A DNA stretch of 8,297 nt, taken from Flavobacteriales bacterium (GTDB lineage Bacteria > Bacteroidota > Bacteroidia > Flavobacteriales > BACL11). The position numbers and the translations under genes are program-made. The notes under the pieces are model-generated. The model ran no database searches. It saw nothing but the letters and a program-made list of their open reading frames with translations, and was not told where the DNA came from. The stretch covers positions 1 through 8,297 of the forward strand of contig JABJNS010000106.1 in NCBI GenBank assembly GCA_018664745.1, written 5' to 3'. This document shows, piece by piece, positions 6,305-8,297 of the stretch (within the stretch, counting starts at the first letter, position 1; every line of letters begins with the position of its first letter).

Positions 6305-7402
6305 ATGGCATTAAAGTGTGGAATTGTAGGACTACCAAATGTTGGGAAATCAACCTTGTTTAATTGTTTATCAAAAGCAAAAGCACAATCGGCAAATTTT
6401 CCTTTTTGTACTATTGAGCCAAATATTGGAATCATATCAGTGCCTGATGAAAGGCTAGAGGCACTTTCAACTATAGTAAATCCTGAAAGAGTAATGCCAA
6501 CTACAGTAGAGATTGTGGATATTGCAGGGCTTGTAAAAGGAGCTAGTAAAGGAGAAGGTCTAGGTAATAAATTTCTAGGGAACATCCGTGAAACCAATGC
6601 TATTATACATGTGCTTAGGTGTTTTGATGATGATAATATTATTCATGTTGATGGTTCGGTTGACCCAGTAAGGGATAAGGAAACAATTGATATGGAATTG
6701 CAACTAAAGGATTTGGAAGCTTTAGAGAAATTGCGTGAGAAAAATGCTCGTACTGCAAAGTCAGGAGATAAAGAAGGACAAAAAATACTAGCTATTTGCG
6801 ATAAATATATTGCACATATTGAAGCTGGGAATTCAGCAAGAAGTGTAGATGCTACAGATGATGAGCTAGAGGTGATTGAAGCATTACAATTAATTACTGC
6901 AAAACCAGTACTGTATATGTGTAATGTTGATGAGGCATCAGTAAAGACAGGAAATAAGCATGTAACTGCCGTAAAAGAAGCAGTGAAAAATGAAAATGCT
7001 GAAGTGCTATTAATTGCTACTGCAATTGAAGCTGAAATTGCTGAATTGGAAGATGTTGAAGAACAAGCAATGTTTCTAGAGGAGTTAGGACTTGAAAAAC
7101 CAGGGGTGCATTACTTGATACAATCTACTTACAAATTATTAAAACTACAAACTTACTTTACAGCAGGAGTAAAAGAAGTAAGGGCTTGGACAATTACAGA
7201 AGGTACAAAAGCACCACAGGCTGCTGCTGTAATTCATACTGATTTTGAAAAAGGATTCATTAGAGCAGAAGTAATGGCTTATAATGACTATGTTACTTTA
7301 GGTTCCGAGCAAGCTTGTAAGGATAACGGAAAACTTTCAGTTGAAGGAAAGGATTATGTTGTAAAAGATGGCGATATCATGCATTTCCGTTTTAATGTCT
7401 AA
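6305..7402 (+). CDS. ychF: Ribosome-binding ATPase YchF (Obg-family GTPase fold, OLA1 type)
   Basis: A complete 365-residue protein, close to the usual 363. YchF binds the ribosome, hydrolyses ATP in preference to GTP, and is linked to translation and oxidative-stress control in the cytosol. Motifs in order: P-loop GLPNVGKST (9-17); switch and G3 region DIAGLVKGASKGEG (72-85) with the family glycine-rich run; His114, matching the position of the catalytic histidine in the E. coli protein; and the altered G4 motif NVDE (207-210) in place of NKxD, the basis for ATP preference. A helical insert spans about 125-195, and a C-terminal TGS domain runs from about 280 to 363, ending in DIMHFRFNV. The ATG follows an A-rich leader without a clear Shine-Dalgarno sequence, as is normal in Bacteroidota, and lies 22 bases after a -7 box. 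It is bounded by a terminator upstream and a 165-base spacer downstream, so it is probably monocistronic. Confidence 0.98.
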   Translation: MALKCGIVGLPNVGKSTLFNCLSKAKAQSANFPFCTIEPNIGIISVPDERLEALSTIVNPERVMPTTVEIVDIAGLVKGASKGEGLGNKFLGNIRETNAIIHVLRCFDDDNIIHVDGSVDPVRDKETIDMELQLKDLEALEKLREKNARTAKSGDKEGQKILAICDKYIAHIEAGNSARSVDATDDELEVIEALQLITAKPVLYMCNVDEASVKTGNKHVTAVKEAVKNENAEVLLIATAIEAEIAELEDVEEQAMFLEELGLEKPGVHYLIQSTYKLLKLQTYFTAGVKEVRAWTITEGTKAPQAAAVIHTDFEKGFIRAEVMAYNDYVTLGSEQACKDNGKLSVEGKDYVVKDGDIMHFRFNV

Positions 7403-7522
7403 ATAATAGATATTAGTACTGAGATTATATATCTAAATACTAAAATTTAAGATCCATTTTTCCGGTTGAAAACCCTGTTAATAACGCACCACTAGTTTTT
7501 TAAAATAAATTCATTAGTATTT

Positions 7523-7530
7523 TATATTTG
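7523..7530 (+). promoter_or_regulatory. Bacteroidota-type -7 promoter box for parE
   Basis: TATATTTG matches TAnnTTTG and lies 37 bases before the parE ATG, implying a leader of about 30 bases. It sits in the AT-rich 7403-7567 spacer after ychF. No clear -33 element is visible. Confidence 0.45.
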
Positions 7531-7567
7531 CTTTTTATCAAAATGATGAAGGTAAATAAGTAGAATA

Positions 7568-8297
7568 ATGGCTGAAGCAAACTATAATGAAGATAGTATC
7601 CGATCGTTAGATTGGAAAGAACATATCCGATTACGCCCTGGAATGTACATTGGGAAAATGGGAAATGGTTCCTCACCAGATGATGGAGTTTATATTTTAT
7701 TAAAAGAGGTAATTGACAACTCCATTGATGAATTTGTGATGGGAAATGGAAAGACTATTGAAGTTAGTGTTAAGAACAATAAGGTTTCCGTTCGTGATTT
7801 TGGTAGAGGAATTCCACTTGGAAAAGTAGTAGATTGTGTATCCAAAATAAACACAGGAGCCAAGTACGATTCCAAAGTATTTAAAAAATCAGTAGGACTT
7901 AATGGGGTAGGAACGAAAGCCGCAAATGCACTTTCTTCTTACTTTCGTATTCGTTCCATTCGTGATGGGAAAAGTAAGTTAGTAGAGTTTGAACAAGGAG
8001 CAATAACTAATGAAGAGCCAATACAAGAAAATACTTCTCGTAAAGGAACTAAGGTAACTTTTATACCTGATGAGGAATTGTTTGGGAAATACCGTTTCAT
8101 CAATGAATATGTAGAGAAAATGATGTGGAATTATTGTTACCTAAACCCTCGGTTAACAATAATTTTTAATGGTGAAAAATTCTATTCAGAAAACGGACTA
8201 TTTGACCTATTAGAACAAAGAACAGATGCTGAAATGCTTTATCCAATTATCCACTTAAGAGGAGAAGATATTGAAGTAGCCATTACCCATTGTAAAA
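7568..8297 (+). CDS. parE: DNA topoisomerase IV subunit B (ParE), 3' end outside the window
   Basis: The first 243 residues of a type IIA topoisomerase ATPase subunit, open to the window edge. With ParC it should decatenate and relax DNA using ATP. Visible GHKL ATPase features: the N-terminal SLDWKEHIRLRPGMYIG block (13-29), LLKEVIDNSIDE (44-55) with Glu47 as the general base and Asn51 binding magnesium, RDFGRGIP (76-83) contacting adenine, and the ATP lid GLNGVGTKAANALS (110-123). The transducer domain begins near the cut. The SSPDDGVY insert after the RPGMYIG block and the EFVMGNGKTIEV segment are what I associate with the Bacteroidota ParE-like paralogue rather than GyrB, which typically reads AIDEALAG here. 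Assignment to parE over gyrB is fairly but not fully certain. Full-length relatives are about 600-650 residues, so well under half is shown. The ATG directly follows an A-rich leader; no ATG lies in frame upstream. Confidence 0.9.
   Translation, partial: MAEANYNEDSIRSLDWKEHIRLRPGMYIGKMGNGSSPDDGVYILLKEVIDNSIDEFVMGNGKTIEVSVKNNKVSVRDFGRGIPLGKVVDCVSKINTGAKYDSKVFKKSVGLNGVGTKAANALSSYFRIRSIRDGKSKLVEFEQGAITNEEPIQENTSRKGTKVTFIPDEELFGKYRFINEYVEKMMWNYCYLNPRLTIIFNGEKFYSENGLFDLLEQRTDAEMLYPIIHLRGEDIEVAITHCK

Noticed and set aside
6289..6597. Minus-strand open frame opposite the start of ychF
   Set aside because: Antisense to the highly conserved P-loop region of ychF, with no independent protein features.
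7407..7435. Seven-base inverted repeat TAGATAT/ATATCTA just after the ychF stop as a terminator
   Set aside because: The stem is all but AT-only, the loop is about 15 bases and no T run follows; expected by chance in such AT-rich sequence.

Overview
The window is AT-rich and most likely comes from a member of the Bacteroidota, probably a Flavobacteriales-like lineage. Three things point there: TAnnTTTG-type promoter -7 boxes ahead of three genes, A-rich leaders without clear Shine-Dalgarno sequences, and a C-terminal type IX secretion (T9SS) sorting tail on one product. Transketolase split into separate N- and C-terminal subunit genes fits as well.

Layout. Positions 12-4339 (minus strand) hold a tightly packed four-gene cluster. 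In transcription order it is: transketolase N-terminal subunit (interrupted by a one-base frameshift), an exported von Willebrand factor A (VWA) protein, transketolase C-terminal subunit, and a class III PLP aminotransferase. Gaps are an 11-base overlap, then 1 base, then 1 base, so the genes are almost certainly cotranscribed from a promoter near 4363-4370. The two transketolase subunits should assemble into one cytosolic thiamine-diphosphate enzyme of the non-oxidative pentose phosphate pathway. The VWA protein between them carries a signal peptide, so it acts in another compartment; why it sits there is unexplained.

Positions 4340-4572 are intergenic, with the promoter box, a GTTG-rich repeat and a G/C hairpin. 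Positions 4573-5394 (minus) encode a helical-repeat (TPR-like) protein that appears to lack its N-terminus. Positions 5372-6121 (plus) encode the C-terminal part of a secreted beta-propeller-like protein with a T9SS sorting tail, also lacking its N-terminus. The two truncated genes meet head to head inside about 24 bases, which looks like a rearrangement breakpoint or an assembly chimera.

Positions 6122-6304 hold a 78-bp imperfect palindromic repeat of a dispersed type, a strong and probably bidirectional terminator, and the ychF promoter. Positions 6305-7402 are ychF, a complete and ordinary ribosome-associated ATPase gene. After a 165-base spacer with another -7 box comes parE (topoisomerase IV subunit B), which runs off the window end.

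I see no convincing new defence or mobile system. The points most worth a second look are the truncated-gene junction, the transketolase frameshift and the exported VWA protein embedded in the transketolase operon. No tRNA, rRNA, CRISPR array, insertion sequence or integrase was recognised.
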